This document shows, piece after piece, positions 11,177 through 20,246 of a stretch of DNA of 64,000 nt. Source of the DNA: Bradyrhizobium sp. CSA112 (GTDB lineage Bacteria; Pseudomonadota; Alphaproteobacteria; Rhizobiales; Xanthobacteraceae); NCBI RefSeq assembly GCF_029051645.1, contig NZ_JAACFS010000014.1:98339-162338 (forward strand), in the 5' to 3' direction. The position numbers and the translations under genes were made by a program. Every line of letters begins with the position of its first letter. The stretch's first letter is position 1. The notes under the pieces are model-generated. The model was not told the DNA's origin and did no database searches. It saw only the letters and a list, made by a program, of their open reading frames with translations.

Positions 11177-12625
11177 GTGAGCGTACCGATGTTTGTGTTG
11201 CGTAACCAGCCGAAGGGCGCGCGGTTTGCGTCCTTCGGTCTCGGTCTCTGCGTCTTCGCATTGATGCCGACCGAGATCGGATATCAGGATATTGCCTCGC
11301 TGCTGGCGCGCCAGCCCGGCGTCGCCGAGCGCTGGCAGAAGCGGGTGTTCTCGTCCGCCGGTACTATCCAGGTCGCAACGTTCAGTTTCGGCCGTCCGAT
11401 CGGAACCTTCTCGCCGCAAACTGCGACCTACCGACTGGCCCGCCTCGACAATCAAGGCATCGACATCACGGGATCTGTGACGCGCAACCCGCTCGTCGCT
11501 CCGCCGCCGCGTTATCACGCCGCCGATTTTCCCAAGGTCGATCGCACGCTGAAGGGTGATCGGCTCATCGTGACGCCGCCACCGCCTGCGGAAACGGCAG
11601 TCCCTGCCGAGCGCGCGCCGGTGACCGAGGATCCCGCGACATCAAATGCCTCGGTCAAGGGCGCCAAGACCGCCGAAACGATGCCGTCGATCGAGCGCGC
11701 GCCGCTCGATCCCGAGTTGCAGGCCGCGCTCAGCGCGCCGCCGCTTGAACAATATGATATGTCGCTCTCACTCGAAACCAAACCGCATGATGACTTCAAG
11801 GTCGCGCCGAAGGCCGCCGAGCCACCGCGCGATGGTTTCTCCTTCAAAACCTCGAGCCTGTTCTTTGGCTCGTCGCTCGGCTCGCCCGAAAGCATCGAGC
11901 GATGGCAGCCCGGCGAAGAGCCTGTCATCGTGATGCCGACCGCGCGTTCCGATCCCGACATGAAGGTGATGGCCTCGCTGCCGGTCGACGCCGACGGTCC
12001 GGTGCGGGCCGGCGACATGGGCGAGAGCGTCGCGCCGAAGGGCGAAGTCAACGCCGACAACCAGCGCGCCAAGACGCCGGCCGAGCGTCTCGGCCTGTTC
12101 GACGAAAAGTCGCGCGCCAAGTCGGAGAAGTGCCTGGCTGAAGCCGTCTACTTCGAAGCCCGCGGCGAAGCGGTGCGGGGCCAGATCGCGGTGGCGCAGG
12201 TGGTGCTGAACCGTGCCTTCTCCGGCAAATATCCCGAAACCGTGTGCGGCGTGGTCTACCAGAACAAGCACCGTCATTTGGCGTGCCAGTTCACCTTTGC
12301 CTGCGACAACAACAAGGACGTCATTCGCGAGCCCGAGATGTGGGAGCGCGCGCAAAGAATCGCGAAAGCGATACTCGACGGCCAGCTCTGGCTGCCGGAA
12401 GTCGACAAGTCGACGCACTATCACGCCTATTGGGTGCGCCCGTCCTGGGTCAATGAAATGAAGAAGATGTCCAAGTTCGGCGTGCACACGTTCTACCGAC
12501 CGCGCGCCTGGGGCAACGGCAGCGATGCGCCGAGCTGGGGCACGGCCGCCGAGACCGCGGCGATCTCCGCCAAGCTCGCCGAAGCCGCACAAAGCTCGGC
12601 CGAGCAGGCCAGCGCGAAACGGTGA
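11177..12625 (+). CDS. SleB-type cell wall hydrolase with long N-terminal region
   Basis: The C-terminal third (about residues 315-450) is a Hydrolase_2/SleB domain: CLAEAVYFEARGE with the catalytic Glu, QIAVAQVVLNR, YPETVCGVVYQN, CQFTFACD and STHYHAYWV. Such enzymes are lytic transglycosylases or amidases acting on peptidoglycan. The first 310 residues hold a hydrophobic N-terminal segment (ASFGLGLCVFALM) and a long Pro/Ala-rich, low-complexity linker that would span the periplasm. The GTG at 11177 is weakly supported; the ATG at 11189 is a near alternative. The gene is flanked by palindromes on both sides and is probably transcribed alone. Confidence 0.85.
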   Translation: MSVPMFVLRNQPKGARFASFGLGLCVFALMPTEIGYQDIASLLARQPGVAERWQKRVFSSAGTIQVATFSFGRPIGTFSPQTATYRLARLDNQGIDITGSVTRNPLVAPPPRYHAADFPKVDRTLKGDRLIVTPPPPAETAVPAERAPVTEDPATSNASVKGAKTAETMPSIERAPLDPELQAALSAPPLEQYDMSLSLETKPHDDFKVAPKAAEPPRDGFSFKTSSLFFGSSLGSPESIERWQPGEEPVIVMPTARSDPDMKVMASLPVDADGPVRAGDMGESVAPKGEVNADNQRAKTPAERLGLFDEKSRAKSEKCLAEAVYFEARGEAVRGQIAVAQVVLNRAFSGKYPETVCGVVYQNKHRHLACQFTFACDNNKDVIREPEMWERAQRIAKAILDGQLWLPEVDKSTHYHAYWVRPSWVNEMKKMSKFGVHTFYRPRAWGNGSDAPSWGTAAETAAISAKLAEAAQSSAEQASAKR

Positions 12626-12630
12626 CGTCT

Positions 12631-12795
12631 GTCGTCCCTGCGAACGCAGGGACCCATACCGCGTGATCTTTCGATGAAGCGCGATGGCAGACGCTCTGCG
12701 TCAGCCAACTCACCGCCATAGCTTGTAAAGCCGTCTCCCCTCCTGCCCATTCCGGCGGCCGCGGCGTATGGGTCCTTTGCGTTCGCAGGGACGAC
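12631..12795. repeat. Intergenic palindromic repeat (GTCGTCCCTGCG type)
   Basis: A 165-bp element bounded by a roughly 28-bp inverted repeat: GTCGTCCCTGCGAACGCAGG at the left and its near complement ending GTTCGCAGGGACGAC at the right, with a two-base indel. The words GACCCATAC / GTATGGGTC continue the pairing inwards. It resembles the other non-autonomous palindromes here and lies between the cell wall hydrolase and the MFS gene. Confidence 0.75.
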
Positions 12796-12815
12796 ATCAT
12801 GGCGAACCGTCGCCC

Positions 12816-12853
12816 CTGCAAAATTGTACTCATTGCCCTCGCCAATTTTGCAG
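12816..12853. promoter_or_regulatory. Perfect 11-bp inverted repeat upstream of the MFS gene
   Basis: CTGCAAAATTG and CAATTTTGCAG are exact inverted copies separated by 16 bases. The arms are A+T-rich in a G+C-rich region and there is no T-run, so a transcription factor site or attenuator hairpin is more likely than a terminator. It lies about 120 bases before the MFS start. The rest of 12854-12973 shows no gene. Confidence 0.45.
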
Positions 12854-12973
12854 AGCTGCCCTGCAGCGGAAAATTTTTCTATGGCGCCCCCTTGGGCTTT
12901 TCATGCATCTGCATTAACTCAGCGTAACGTTTCGCCTGGCGGTTCCGGGCGCGGATTGTCCAGGGGGAAATAG

Positions 12974-14233
12974 ATGGCTGTTACCAGCGGCGAGCTTCGT
13001 CCATCCTCCGGCCTTGGTACCTGGCGCACCCCGCTTGTCATCATCATCTGCGGCTGCGCGATCGCGCTGCTGAGCTTCGGGCCGCGCTCGAGCCTCGGCT
13101 TTTTCGTCCAGCCGATGAGCCGCGAGTTCGCCTGGGGGCGCGACGTTTTCGGCCTCGCGCTGGCGCTGCAGAATCTGTTGTGGGGCCTCGGCCAGCCGAT
13201 CGCGGGTGCCATCGCCGATCGCTTCGGCATCCTGCGAGTGATGATCGTCGGCGCGCTGCTCTATGCCGGCGGTCTGCTCCTGATGCGTTATTCCACGGCG
13301 CCGCTTTCGCTCGATCTCGGCGCCGGCGTCCTGATCGGCTTCGGTCTATCAGGCTGTTCGTTCAACCTGGTGCTGTCGGCATTCAGCAAGCTGCTGCCGC
13401 CCGAGCGGCGCGGTTTTGCGCTCGGCGCCGGCACCGCGGCCGGCTCGTTCGGGCAATTCCTGTTCGCGCCGTTCGGCGTCGCGATGATCGACAATTTCGG
13501 CTGGCAGGCGGCGCTGACGGTGTTCGCCTTGCTGATGCTCTTGATAATACCGCTGTCGCTTGCGATCGCGACGCCACCGGCACCGACGTCATCGTCGTCG
13601 AACGTTCCTGCCGCGGACCAGCAATCGTTCAAGACGGCGCTGGCGGAGGCGTTCGGCCATCGCTCCTATGTATTGCTGGTGCTGGGCTTCTTCACCTGCG
13701 GCTTCCAGCTCGCCTTCATCACCGTGCATCTTCCGGCGTATCTTGCCGATCGCGGCGTCTCGGCGCAGACCGGCGGCTGGGTGGTCGCGGCCATCGGCCT
13801 CTTCAACATCATCGGCTCGCTCGGCGTCGGCTGGCTGCAGAATCTGTATCCGAAGCGCTATATCCTGTCGCTGATCTATTTGACGCGCGCGCTCGCCATC
13901 ATCGCCTTCATCTCGTTCCCGATCACCACCTTCTCGGCCATTGCGTTCGGCGCCATCAGCGGACTGACCTGGCTCTCGACAGTGCCGCCGACTTCGGCGC
14001 TGGTGGCGCTGATGTTCGGTACCCGCTGGTTCGCAACGCTCTATGGCTTTGCCTTCGTCAGCCATCAGGTCGGCGGTTTCCTTGGCGTCTGGCTCGGCGG
14101 CATCGTGTTCGAGCAGTTCGGCTCCTACACGGCGATCTGGTGGCTCTCGATCTTGTTTGGTGTGCTGTCGGCGCTGATCAACCTGCCGATCGTCGAGCAG
14201 CCGGTCGCGCGCCCGGTTGCACAACCCGCCTGA
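12974..14233 (+). CDS. MFS transporter (monocarboxylate-carrier-like)
   Basis: A 419-residue protein with about 12 hydrophobic segments in two bundles split by a polar loop near residues 195-220 (ATPPAPTSSSSNVPAADQQ). Helix 1-2 (GPRSSLGFFVQPMSREFAWGR) and the loop motif GAIADRFGILRVM resemble oxalate/formate- or monocarboxylate-type major facilitator carriers. The substrate cannot be inferred. CAGGGGGAAATAG before the ATG supplies a ribosome-binding site. It stands between two palindromes and is the first gene of the pair with the AcuI-like reductase, though the repeat between them makes co-transcription doubtful. Confidence 0.85.
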   Translation: MAVTSGELRPSSGLGTWRTPLVIIICGCAIALLSFGPRSSLGFFVQPMSREFAWGRDVFGLALALQNLLWGLGQPIAGAIADRFGILRVMIVGALLYAGGLLLMRYSTAPLSLDLGAGVLIGFGLSGCSFNLVLSAFSKLLPPERRGFALGAGTAAGSFGQFLFAPFGVAMIDNFGWQAALTVFALLMLLIIPLSLAIATPPAPTSSSSNVPAADQQSFKTALAEAFGHRSYVLLVLGFFTCGFQLAFITVHLPAYLADRGVSAQTGGWVVAAIGLFNIIGSLGVGWLQNLYPKRYILSLIYLTRALAIIAFISFPITTFSAIAFGAISGLTWLSTVPPTSALVALMFGTRWFATLYGFAFVSHQVGGFLGVWLGGIVFEQFGSYTAIWWLSILFGVLSALINLPIVEQPVARPVAQPA

Positions 14234-14264
14234 TGCGGTAAACGACTTCCAAGAAGCAACTTTT

Positions 14265-14354
14265 CGTCATGCCCGGGCTTGTCCCGGGCATCCACGTCTT
14301 TACTGTCAGCGGTAACCAAGAACGTGGATGGCCGGGACAAGCCCGGCGATGACG
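14265..14354. repeat. Intergenic palindromic repeat (CGTCATGCCCGGGC type)
   Basis: A 90-bp element with ends CGTCATGCCCGGGCTTGTCC and GGACAAGCCCGGCGATGACG, and inner arms CATCCACGT... / ...ACGTGGATG. It could fold into one long imperfect hairpin in the transcript between the MFS and reductase genes. Confidence 0.75.
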
Positions 14355-14382
14355 CGTGGGTGGTCAAGTCCGGGAGGTTGCC

Positions 14383-15369
14383 ATGGGAACGTTCAAGGCC
14401 ATCAGGATCGACAAGGCGGACAAGGGCACCACCGCCGCGCTGATGCAGTTCGACGAAGCCGAGTTGATGGAAGGCGACGTCACCGTTGCGGTCGAATGGT
14501 CGACGCTGAACTACAAGGATGGTCTCGCCGTCACCGGGAAGGCCCCAGTGGTGCGGCGCTTCCCGATGATCGCCGGCATCGACTTCGCAGGCACCGTCGA
14601 ACAATCCTCGCATCCGGAGTGGAAGGCGGGCGACAAGGTCGTCTGCAACGGCTGGGGCATGGGCGAGACCCATCTCGGCGCCTACGCCGAGAAGGCGCGC
14701 GTCAGGGGTGACTGGCTGGTGCGGCTGCCCGATGGAATTTCGACGCGTGAGGCGATGGCGATCGGCACCGCCGGCTACACCGCGATGCTGTCGGTGCTGG
14801 CGCTGGAGAAACACGGCCTGACGCCTGCGAGCGGCGCGGTCGTGGTGACCGGCGCCGCCGGCGGCGTCGGTTCGGTCGCTACCGCTGTGCTCTCCAAGCT
14901 CGGCTACCACGTCATCGCGTCCACCGGGCGGACGTCGGAAGCCGATTATCTCAAAGGCCTCGGCGCGGCCGAGGTGATCGACCGTGCCGAGCTCGCAGGA
15001 CCCGCCAAGCCGTTGGCCAAGGAGCGCTGGGCGGGCGGCGTCGACAGCGTCGGATCGACCACACTCGCCAACCTGCTCTCGATGACGAAATATGGCGGTG
15101 CCATCGCGGCCTGCGGCCTTGCCGCAGGCATGGATCTGCCGTCCTCGGTCGCGCCGTTTATTTTGCGTGGAGTGTGCCTTCTGGGCATCGATTCCGTGAT
15201 GTGTCCGTTGCCCCAGCGCAAGCTTGCATGGAACCGCCTTGCCAGCGATTTGGATAAGGGTAAACTCGCTGAAATTACTCACGAAATTGGCCTTGACCAG
15301 GTCATCGGGGCGGGCGCGCAAATTCTCGCTGGACAGGTCCGCGGTCGAATCGTGGTAAAAATTGTCTAA
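14383..15369 (+). CDS. AcuI/YhdH-type acrylyl-CoA reductase (MDR oxidoreductase)
   Basis: The 328-residue zinc-independent medium-chain reductase has a GroES-like N-domain (VEWSTLNYKDGLAVTGK, FPMIAGIDFAGTV), the Rossmann loop VVVTGAAGGVGSVA near residues 148-161, and the family-specific ILRGVCLLGIDSV and WNRLASDL motifs. AcuI uses NADPH to reduce acryloyl-CoA to propionyl-CoA, removing a toxic electrophile. GGGAGG precedes the ATG at 14383, so I reject an upstream in-frame start inside the palindrome. Assignment to the AcuI/YhdH branch is good; physiological substrate is by analogy. Confidence 0.88.
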   Translation: MGTFKAIRIDKADKGTTAALMQFDEAELMEGDVTVAVEWSTLNYKDGLAVTGKAPVVRRFPMIAGIDFAGTVEQSSHPEWKAGDKVVCNGWGMGETHLGAYAEKARVRGDWLVRLPDGISTREAMAIGTAGYTAMLSVLALEKHGLTPASGAVVVTGAAGGVGSVATAVLSKLGYHVIASTGRTSEADYLKGLGAAEVIDRAELAGPAKPLAKERWAGGVDSVGSTTLANLLSMTKYGGAIAACGLAAGMDLPSSVAPFILRGVCLLGIDSVMCPLPQRKLAWNRLASDLDKGKLAEITHEIGLDQVIGAGAQILAGQVRGRIVVKIV

Positions 15370-15531
15370 CGGCGTTCAGACTTTGCCAACTAAGCTGCTC
15401 CAATGTTGCCACTGTTGATATGGTAAGCAGCGGGTAAAGAGGCCTGCAGCATGATCCGGTAGATTGGGGTCCCGGTTTTCATGCTCAAGCCAAGGCGGGC
15501 GCCCGCGCTCTTGTTAAGTTGGAGTAGCTGC

Positions 15532-16149
15532 ATGCTTGCGCGTTTGGTTCTGGGGGCCGTCACGGCCAGTGCGATGATCGTTCCTGCGCTGGCCGGGAGC
15601 ATGAATGCCGACGAGGCGCGCAGGTTTGTGAGCGGCAAGGTTTTCGCCTTTACCTGTTTCGACGGCACCCGTGGCGCCGGCCGCATCCTCGATGATCTCG
15701 GTGCAGCCGGTTCTATCCAATTCAGCGGCTCGGGCCCGATCCGTCATGTGCGCCTGCCCGGCAACACGCTGCAGATTCGCGGCCAGGCCGTTTGCGCTTC
15801 GATCAAGGGTCTTCCGTTCGAGCCGTGCTTCAATCTCGACAAGCGCGACGATCGCTCGTTCCGCGGCTCCGTCTCGGGCATGGGCTTTGCCTATTGCGAT
15901 TTCCGCCATCAGGGCGCCTCGCAGATGCTGATGGCGCGCTCTGTGGCACGACCGCGTTCGCTGCATCGTCGGGAGGAGCCGTCGCGCGCGGCGGCTGACG
16001 CACGTGCCGAGGTAACGACGCGGGTCGAAACACCGGCGGTCGAAAGCGCCAAGCTCGAGCCGGTGAAATCCGAGCCGAAGGCGGAGCAGGCCAAGTCTGA
16101 ACCGGCTAAGGCCGAGAGCGCCCCGGAGCTGCGCCGCTCGACCGATTGA
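15532..16149 (+). CDS. Secreted hypothetical protein with charged repeat tail
   Basis: A 205-residue protein starting MLARLVLGAVTASAMIVPALAGS, a Sec signal peptide with a likely cut near residue 22. The central part (residues 24-140) has four Cys (FTCFDG, AVCASIKG, EPCFNL, YCDFRH) that could form two disulfides. The C-terminal 60 residues are Arg- and then Glu/Lys-rich with repeated KSEP/KAES words, probably disordered. GGAG is seven bases before the ATG; an earlier in-frame ATG at 15481 lacks a signal. I do not recognise a named family, though similar 'Cys-rich plus tail' proteins occur in Bradyrhizobium. Confidence 0.75.
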   Translation: MLARLVLGAVTASAMIVPALAGSMNADEARRFVSGKVFAFTCFDGTRGAGRILDDLGAAGSIQFSGSGPIRHVRLPGNTLQIRGQAVCASIKGLPFEPCFNLDKRDDRSFRGSVSGMGFAYCDFRHQGASQMLMARSVARPRSLHRREEPSRAAADARAEVTTRVETPAVESAKLEPVKSEPKAEQAKSEPAKAESAPELRRSTD

Positions 16150-16380
16150 TCGCGGAAACGGCGCCTGGGCCAGGACGGCAAATAAGCTCGAGATCGAATG
16201 GGCGTGCGGCCGGTCCGAGAGCCATCACGCGGCCGCTGAATCATCCCGCATCCAGCCTCATCCGGCATACCCGATCCCGTAGTCATACGGGCTAGCGGAT
16301 TCACGCGCTGGCAGCGAATCTCATTCCAAGTGGTGACCGGCAGAGCAGGCCGGGAGGCGGCCCAACACATGAGATCAATC

Positions 16381-16614
16381 ATGCCGCTGTATTTTTTTCG
16401 GATCAGCCACGGTCGCTACGCAGGCGCGTCCGATCAAGGATCCGAATTCGAAAGCCGCGAGGCCGCCTGGACCGAGATGACCAAGGTTTGCGGCAACCTC
16501 CTCGGCAGCCTTTCGCGCAGCCTGAAACAGAACGCCGAATGGCAGATGGAGCTTCTCGACGAAGCCAAGAAGCCGGTGTTCAGGATTCGCCTTGTCGCGG
16601 AATCCGTTAGTTGA
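16381..16614 (+). CDS. DUF6894 family small protein
   Basis: A 77-residue protein, MPLYFFRISHGRYAG..., with the DUF6894 hallmark of an aromatic-rich MPxYFFR start, an acidic turn (DQGSEFESREAAWTEM) and a C-terminal beta-hairpin (WQMELLDEAKKPVFRIRL). Function is unknown. The 230 bases upstream (16150-16380) hold no other gene; a small inverted repeat CCCGTAGTCATACGGG lies there. It is convergent with the DUF2339 gene, whose stop is 17 bases away. Confidence 0.75.
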   Translation: MPLYFFRISHGRYAGASDQGSEFESREAAWTEMTKVCGNLLGSLSRSLKQNAEWQMELLDEAKKPVFRIRLVAESVS

Positions 16615-16630
16615 CGCTCCATCTGAGAGA

Positions 16631-19342
16631 TCAACTCCCTGTCGGTGCGGCGGGCGCGGCCGGCGCGGCCGCTTGCCTGCGGAACAGGATCCGCTGGTAA
16701 AGCCAGCCGATCGCCACCAACACCAGGCCGAGACACATGAACGACAGCGCGCGGTAGACGCCGGTCAGTGTCGACATGTCGATCAGGAAGGCTTTCAGGA
16801 TCGTTAGTGCGATGACGATCGCGGACGCCAGCCGCGCGCGCTGCGAGTTGAAGAGAATGCCGATGCCGAGCAGTACGACGCCGAACGCCAGATACGCGAT
16901 CGAGTAGGTGTATTGCTCGGCGCCGGTGGTCGGACCGACGGACAAGACCGGGCCGTGATAGATTCGCCGGATCTCAAACGTCACGTAAGCAAGCGCGAGA
17001 ACGAGCGCGCCCGCCGCGATCGTGTTGGCGTAGGCGACCGGTCGGCGGCCTGCCACGGCATAGGACAATAGCAGCGCGAGTACCGCGGGCAGGGCGTAGC
17101 CAAGCAGCAGGAGGTTGATGACGATGCCGCCGACGTCGATGTGCCAGAGAATCGGGTTTTCCAGCAGCAACAGCCCGAACAGCGCCGCGAGGCCGGCGAA
17201 CGCCGTCAGCAGGATCGCGCCGGCATTGTGGATAACGCTGCCGGTGCGGATGCGGAGGCGCTCCAGTCCGATCGCCATCGCCAGCGCCACGCAGACCTGC
17301 AGCGCGACCTCGGTCAGGCCGGCACTCTGGCGATAGACGTCGCCATTATTGACGGCATGACGGATCTCCATGAACGCGAGCAGCACCGTGAACAGGATTG
17401 CTGCCGCCTCCACCGTCCGCAGCGGTGCGTCATCGCCGCCACGGCGCAGGAAGATGCTGCCGGCCCAGAACGAGAGAGCGGGAATGCCGTAGCCCCACAA
17501 CAGCCAGTTGAAGATCGGCGTGGTGCCGACGGCGCTGCCTACGATGCGCGGCTCGTAGCCGATCCGCAGCACCACGATGCCGGCAAGGATGGCAGCGAGC
17601 GCGCGCAGGAACGGGATCGGCCGCTGCGTCGAAATCCACGCCGTGCCTGCCGACATCAAAGCCAGCGCGATTGTCAGCCAGCCTTTTTCCAGCGCAAAGG
17701 TCAGCGCGAGCGCCAGCGCTGCGAGCGCGCCGGTCGCGAACAACGCGATCGAGGTCTGCAATCCCGGTCGGTCATCGCGCTTGCTGAGGATCTCGGTTGC
17801 GGCGGCATAGGCCGCGGCCAGCATCACCGCGAGAATCGCAAACGGAATCGAGCGGTCGAGATGCGCGATGCGGGCGTAGAGCGCGACCAGAAGCGCCAGC
17901 GGCGTGAAGACCGCCGCGGCCGACCAGATCACCGGTATGACCGGCCCCGCGAAGCGGCCCTGCGCCAGGAATCCCGCCACGCCGAAGCCCACGGCGAAGA
18001 TCGCAGCCGAGATCAGGTGCAGCGACACCGATCCGTCGGTGGCACGCGGCCCGATGTCTGACAACGGGCCACCGGGCAGCACCAGCATATCGGGATTGGC
18101 GCGAACGGCCCATTCGGCGAACACCACAAAGACCAACGCGGCGGCGGCTCCGACAGCGCCGGCGGCGGCGTCGCTGCGCCAGGCGACAAGCAGGCTGCCG
18201 GCCACCAGCAGGCCGAACACGATCATCGCAGTGTCGGCATGGAAGCTGTTCAGCACGATCAAGGTCGCGCCGAGCAGATAGGCCGCAAGCGAGCCGGATG
18301 AGATCGGCTCGACCTGCCCCTCGTCGGCGGGCGGGCCGAACATGAAACCGCACACCACGAGCAGGGCGGCGAGAATGAAACCGGCGAGCACGTGGAACGC
18401 ATGCGGGCCGACCATCGATGGGCCGCATTGCAGGCAGGGGAACGTCCATAGCAGCGCGAACGCAATCGCGGTGACTGCGAGCCAGCGCCACAGCCTGACG
18501 CGCGCCAGACCGAAGGCGGCTGCGGTGACGATCGCGAGATAGATGTAGAGCGCCCAGAAGTCCGGCTTGTCGGATGAGACCAGGATCGGGGTTACGAAGG
18601 CGCCGACGACGCCAAGGCCGGCGAGCGCCGGGCCATGCAGCAGCGCTGCGGCCAGCGTGCCGAGCGCCACCAGCCCGAGCAGGATGAACGCAGTCGCGGG
18701 CACCAGGAAGCCATACAGCGCATAGGCGGCGTACACCGTAGCAAACGCCACTGCTGTTCCGGCAGCAGTCAGAATGGCCGGAATGTTGGCAATCGGCAGG
18801 GTCGCAATGGAAGACACGCTCTCCTTGCGGCGGGTCCATTCACCAGCCAGCAGAAGGGCCGCCGCAAACAACCCGCCCAGCATGGTGCGCACGCCTGGAC
18901 CTAGCAGGCCAGCCTCGATCGAGTATCGAACCATGAAGAATCCGCCGAGCGCAAGCGTCAGCCCGCCGACCCACACCACCCAGCGGGTGCCGATCGTCTC
19001 CTCGAAGCCGCGATCGGGCTGCGGTGGTGGCGGTGGCGGCGCACCGCCTGCGGCCTGCTCTGGAGTCTCGGAGGGCGCAACGGGCGCGGCGGGTTCTACG
19101 TCGGGGACGATGGGCGGTGGTGTTGGCGCGGCTCCGGCCGAGGCCGGCGGCAGGGTCTGCTCGAAGGCTTCAAATGGCGTGAGCGGCGGGGGCACGGGCC
19201 CAGCCGCGGTCGCCGGTGACGCCTGGATGGCCTCCAGGCGCTGGCGCAACTCCGCCACTTCATTCATGGCTTTCCGCGCGAAGATCAGAGCAACGATCGC
19301 GATCGCGAGCGGCGCGAAGAAGAAGAAGGGGTCGTCGAACAT
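16631..19342 (-). CDS. DUF2339 large polytopic membrane protein
   Basis: A 903-residue protein starting MFDDPFFFFAPLAIAIVAL. It has an N-terminal helix, a short coiled coil (MNEVAELRQRLEAIQA, residues 25-40), a long Pro/Ala-rich linker (about 45-130), then GTRWVVWVGGLTLALGGFFMV and some 25 further hydrophobic helices. This coiled coil-linker-many helices plan is that of DUF2339; function is unknown, with envelope roles suspected. GGAGG lies four bases before the ATG at 19342, so I reject the more upstream in-frame start. It is transcribed alone towards the DUF6894 gene. Confidence 0.85.
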   Translation of the reverse strand: MFDDPFFFFAPLAIAIVALIFARKAMNEVAELRQRLEAIQASPATAAGPVPPPLTPFEAFEQTLPPASAGAAPTPPPIVPDVEPAAPVAPSETPEQAAGGAPPPPPPQPDRGFEETIGTRWVVWVGGLTLALGGFFMVRYSIEAGLLGPGVRTMLGGLFAAALLLAGEWTRRKESVSSIATLPIANIPAILTAAGTAVAFATVYAAYALYGFLVPATAFILLGLVALGTLAAALLHGPALAGLGVVGAFVTPILVSSDKPDFWALYIYLAIVTAAAFGLARVRLWRWLAVTAIAFALLWTFPCLQCGPSMVGPHAFHVLAGFILAALLVVCGFMFGPPADEGQVEPISSGSLAAYLLGATLIVLNSFHADTAMIVFGLLVAGSLLVAWRSDAAAGAVGAAAALVFVVFAEWAVRANPDMLVLPGGPLSDIGPRATDGSVSLHLISAAIFAVGFGVAGFLAQGRFAGPVIPVIWSAAAVFTPLALLVALYARIAHLDRSIPFAILAVMLAAAYAAATEILSKRDDRPGLQTSIALFATGALAALALALTFALEKGWLTIALALMSAGTAWISTQRPIPFLRALAAILAGIVVLRIGYEPRIVGSAVGTTPIFNWLLWGYGIPALSFWAGSIFLRRGGDDAPLRTVEAAAILFTVLLAFMEIRHAVNNGDVYRQSAGLTEVALQVCVALAMAIGLERLRIRTGSVIHNAGAILLTAFAGLAALFGLLLLENPILWHIDVGGIVINLLLLGYALPAVLALLLSYAVAGRRPVAYANTIAAGALVLALAYVTFEIRRIYHGPVLSVGPTTGAEQYTYSIAYLAFGVVLLGIGILFNSQRARLASAIVIALTILKAFLIDMSTLTGVYRALSFMCLGLVLVAIGWLYQRILFRRQAAAPAAPAAPTGS

Positions 19343-19458
19343 GGAGCCTCCAGGCGGCCGCGTCAGACCGTTAACCGGCCACGTCGGCAGCCCGGTTGCA
19401 ATCCTGTGTGCGCCTTTGTCCGCTAAAAGTTCAAATGGGGCATTCGCCATCAGCAGTC

Positions 19459-19584
19459 ATCGTGTCCCGGACGCGGTGCGGCGCGCAGCGCTGCTCCGCA
19501 GAGCCGGGACCCATGATCGCTTGGGCCCCGGATCAGCAGCGCATCACGCCGCAAGCGCGGCGTGATGCGCAGCATCCGGGGAAC
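19459..19584. repeat. Intergenic palindromic repeat (GTGTCCCGGACG type)
   Basis: Contains GCATCACGCCGC / GCGGCGTGATGC as a perfect 12-bp hairpin and nested arms GTCCCGGACGCGG, GGGCCCCGGAT and ATCCGGGG. It separates the DUF2339 start from the phosphatase stop. Only one copy of this type is present here. Confidence 0.65.
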
Positions 19585-19590
19585 ATCGCG

Positions 19591-20097
19591 TCATTCCAAA
19601 TCGACGCGGAACGGCCGGCCTTCGACGGTCATGCTGCCGGGGCCCATTTCGTCGAGTGCGCGCAGCATCCGCCCCTCGCGTCCCAGAGCCTTGTCGGCGA
19701 GACTGACGATCAGCCGGTTGGGGGAGGCGATCGGGGAGCGGGCGCGAATCTGCCTCGCTATCTCGATCTCGTCGCGGTGCGGATTGAGCGCGCAGGCGGC
19801 CGCAAAGGCGCTCGCGGTGGAGCGGCTGATGCCGGCATAGCAATGCACCACCATCGGCGCGTTGCGGTCCCAGCTACGGACGAAATTCAGCACCCTTTCG
19901 ATATGATGATCTGCCGGCGCGACAAAACCGTCCATGTGCTCGGTGATGTCGTCCATCGACACTTTCAGATGGTTGGCCTCGAGCACCGATGCCGGGCGGA
20001 GCACCTGATCGACATTGGCCATTACGGTGAGAATGTGGCTGGCGCCAGTGGCTTTGACGATCTCGGGAAGTGCGGCAAGCGAACAGACGTGAAGCAT
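19591..20097 (-). CDS. Protein tyrosine phosphatase-like protein
   Basis: A 168-residue protein with the cysteine phosphatase loop VVHCYAGISRSTA near residues 83-95, which holds the CX5R nucleophile and phosphate-binding Arg. An aspartate-containing loop (SMDDITEHMDG) precedes it, as in dual-specificity and tyrosine phosphatases. Substrates are unknown. The ATG at 20097 has no strong upstream site. A family A palindrome lies upstream, so it is separated from the HD-domain operon. Bradyrhizobial annotations often call this family tyrosine phosphatase; in vivo activity is untested. Confidence 0.82.
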   Translation of the reverse strand: MLHVCSLAALPEIVKATGASHILTVMANVDQVLRPASVLEANHLKVSMDDITEHMDGFVAPADHHIERVLNFVRSWDRNAPMVVHCYAGISRSTASAFAAACALNPHRDEIEIARQIRARSPIASPNRLIVSLADKALGREGRMLRALDEMGPGSMTVEGRPFRVDLE

Positions 20098-20142
20098 GGC
20101 GATCCCTGGTATTCCTGGTTGCCGAGATTATAGCTGCTGCTT

Positions 20143-20234
20143 GTAGGGTGGGCAAAGGCGCGTTTGCGCCGGTGCCCACCATCTTGTTTCCGAGGGAAAT
20201 AATGGTGGGCACGCTTGCGCTTTGCCCACCCTAC
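20143..20234. repeat. Intergenic palindrome, family A, copy 2
   Basis: A 92-bp inverted repeat opening GTAGGGTGGGCAAAGGCG and closing GCTTTGCCCACCCTAC, with an inner GTGCCCACCAT / ATGGTGGGCAC. The same arms occur at 6825-6921 and 27380-27467, while the loop regions differ. It sits 12 bases downstream of the HD-hydrolase stop codon. Confidence 0.85.
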
Positions 20235-20246
20235 AACGGCCTCCAT

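Noticed and set aside
16655..19343. Long open frames on the plus strand opposite the DUF2339 gene
   Set aside because: They are mirror frames of a G+C-rich membrane gene, show Arg/Gln/Ala-rich non-conserved residues, and no ribosome-binding site.
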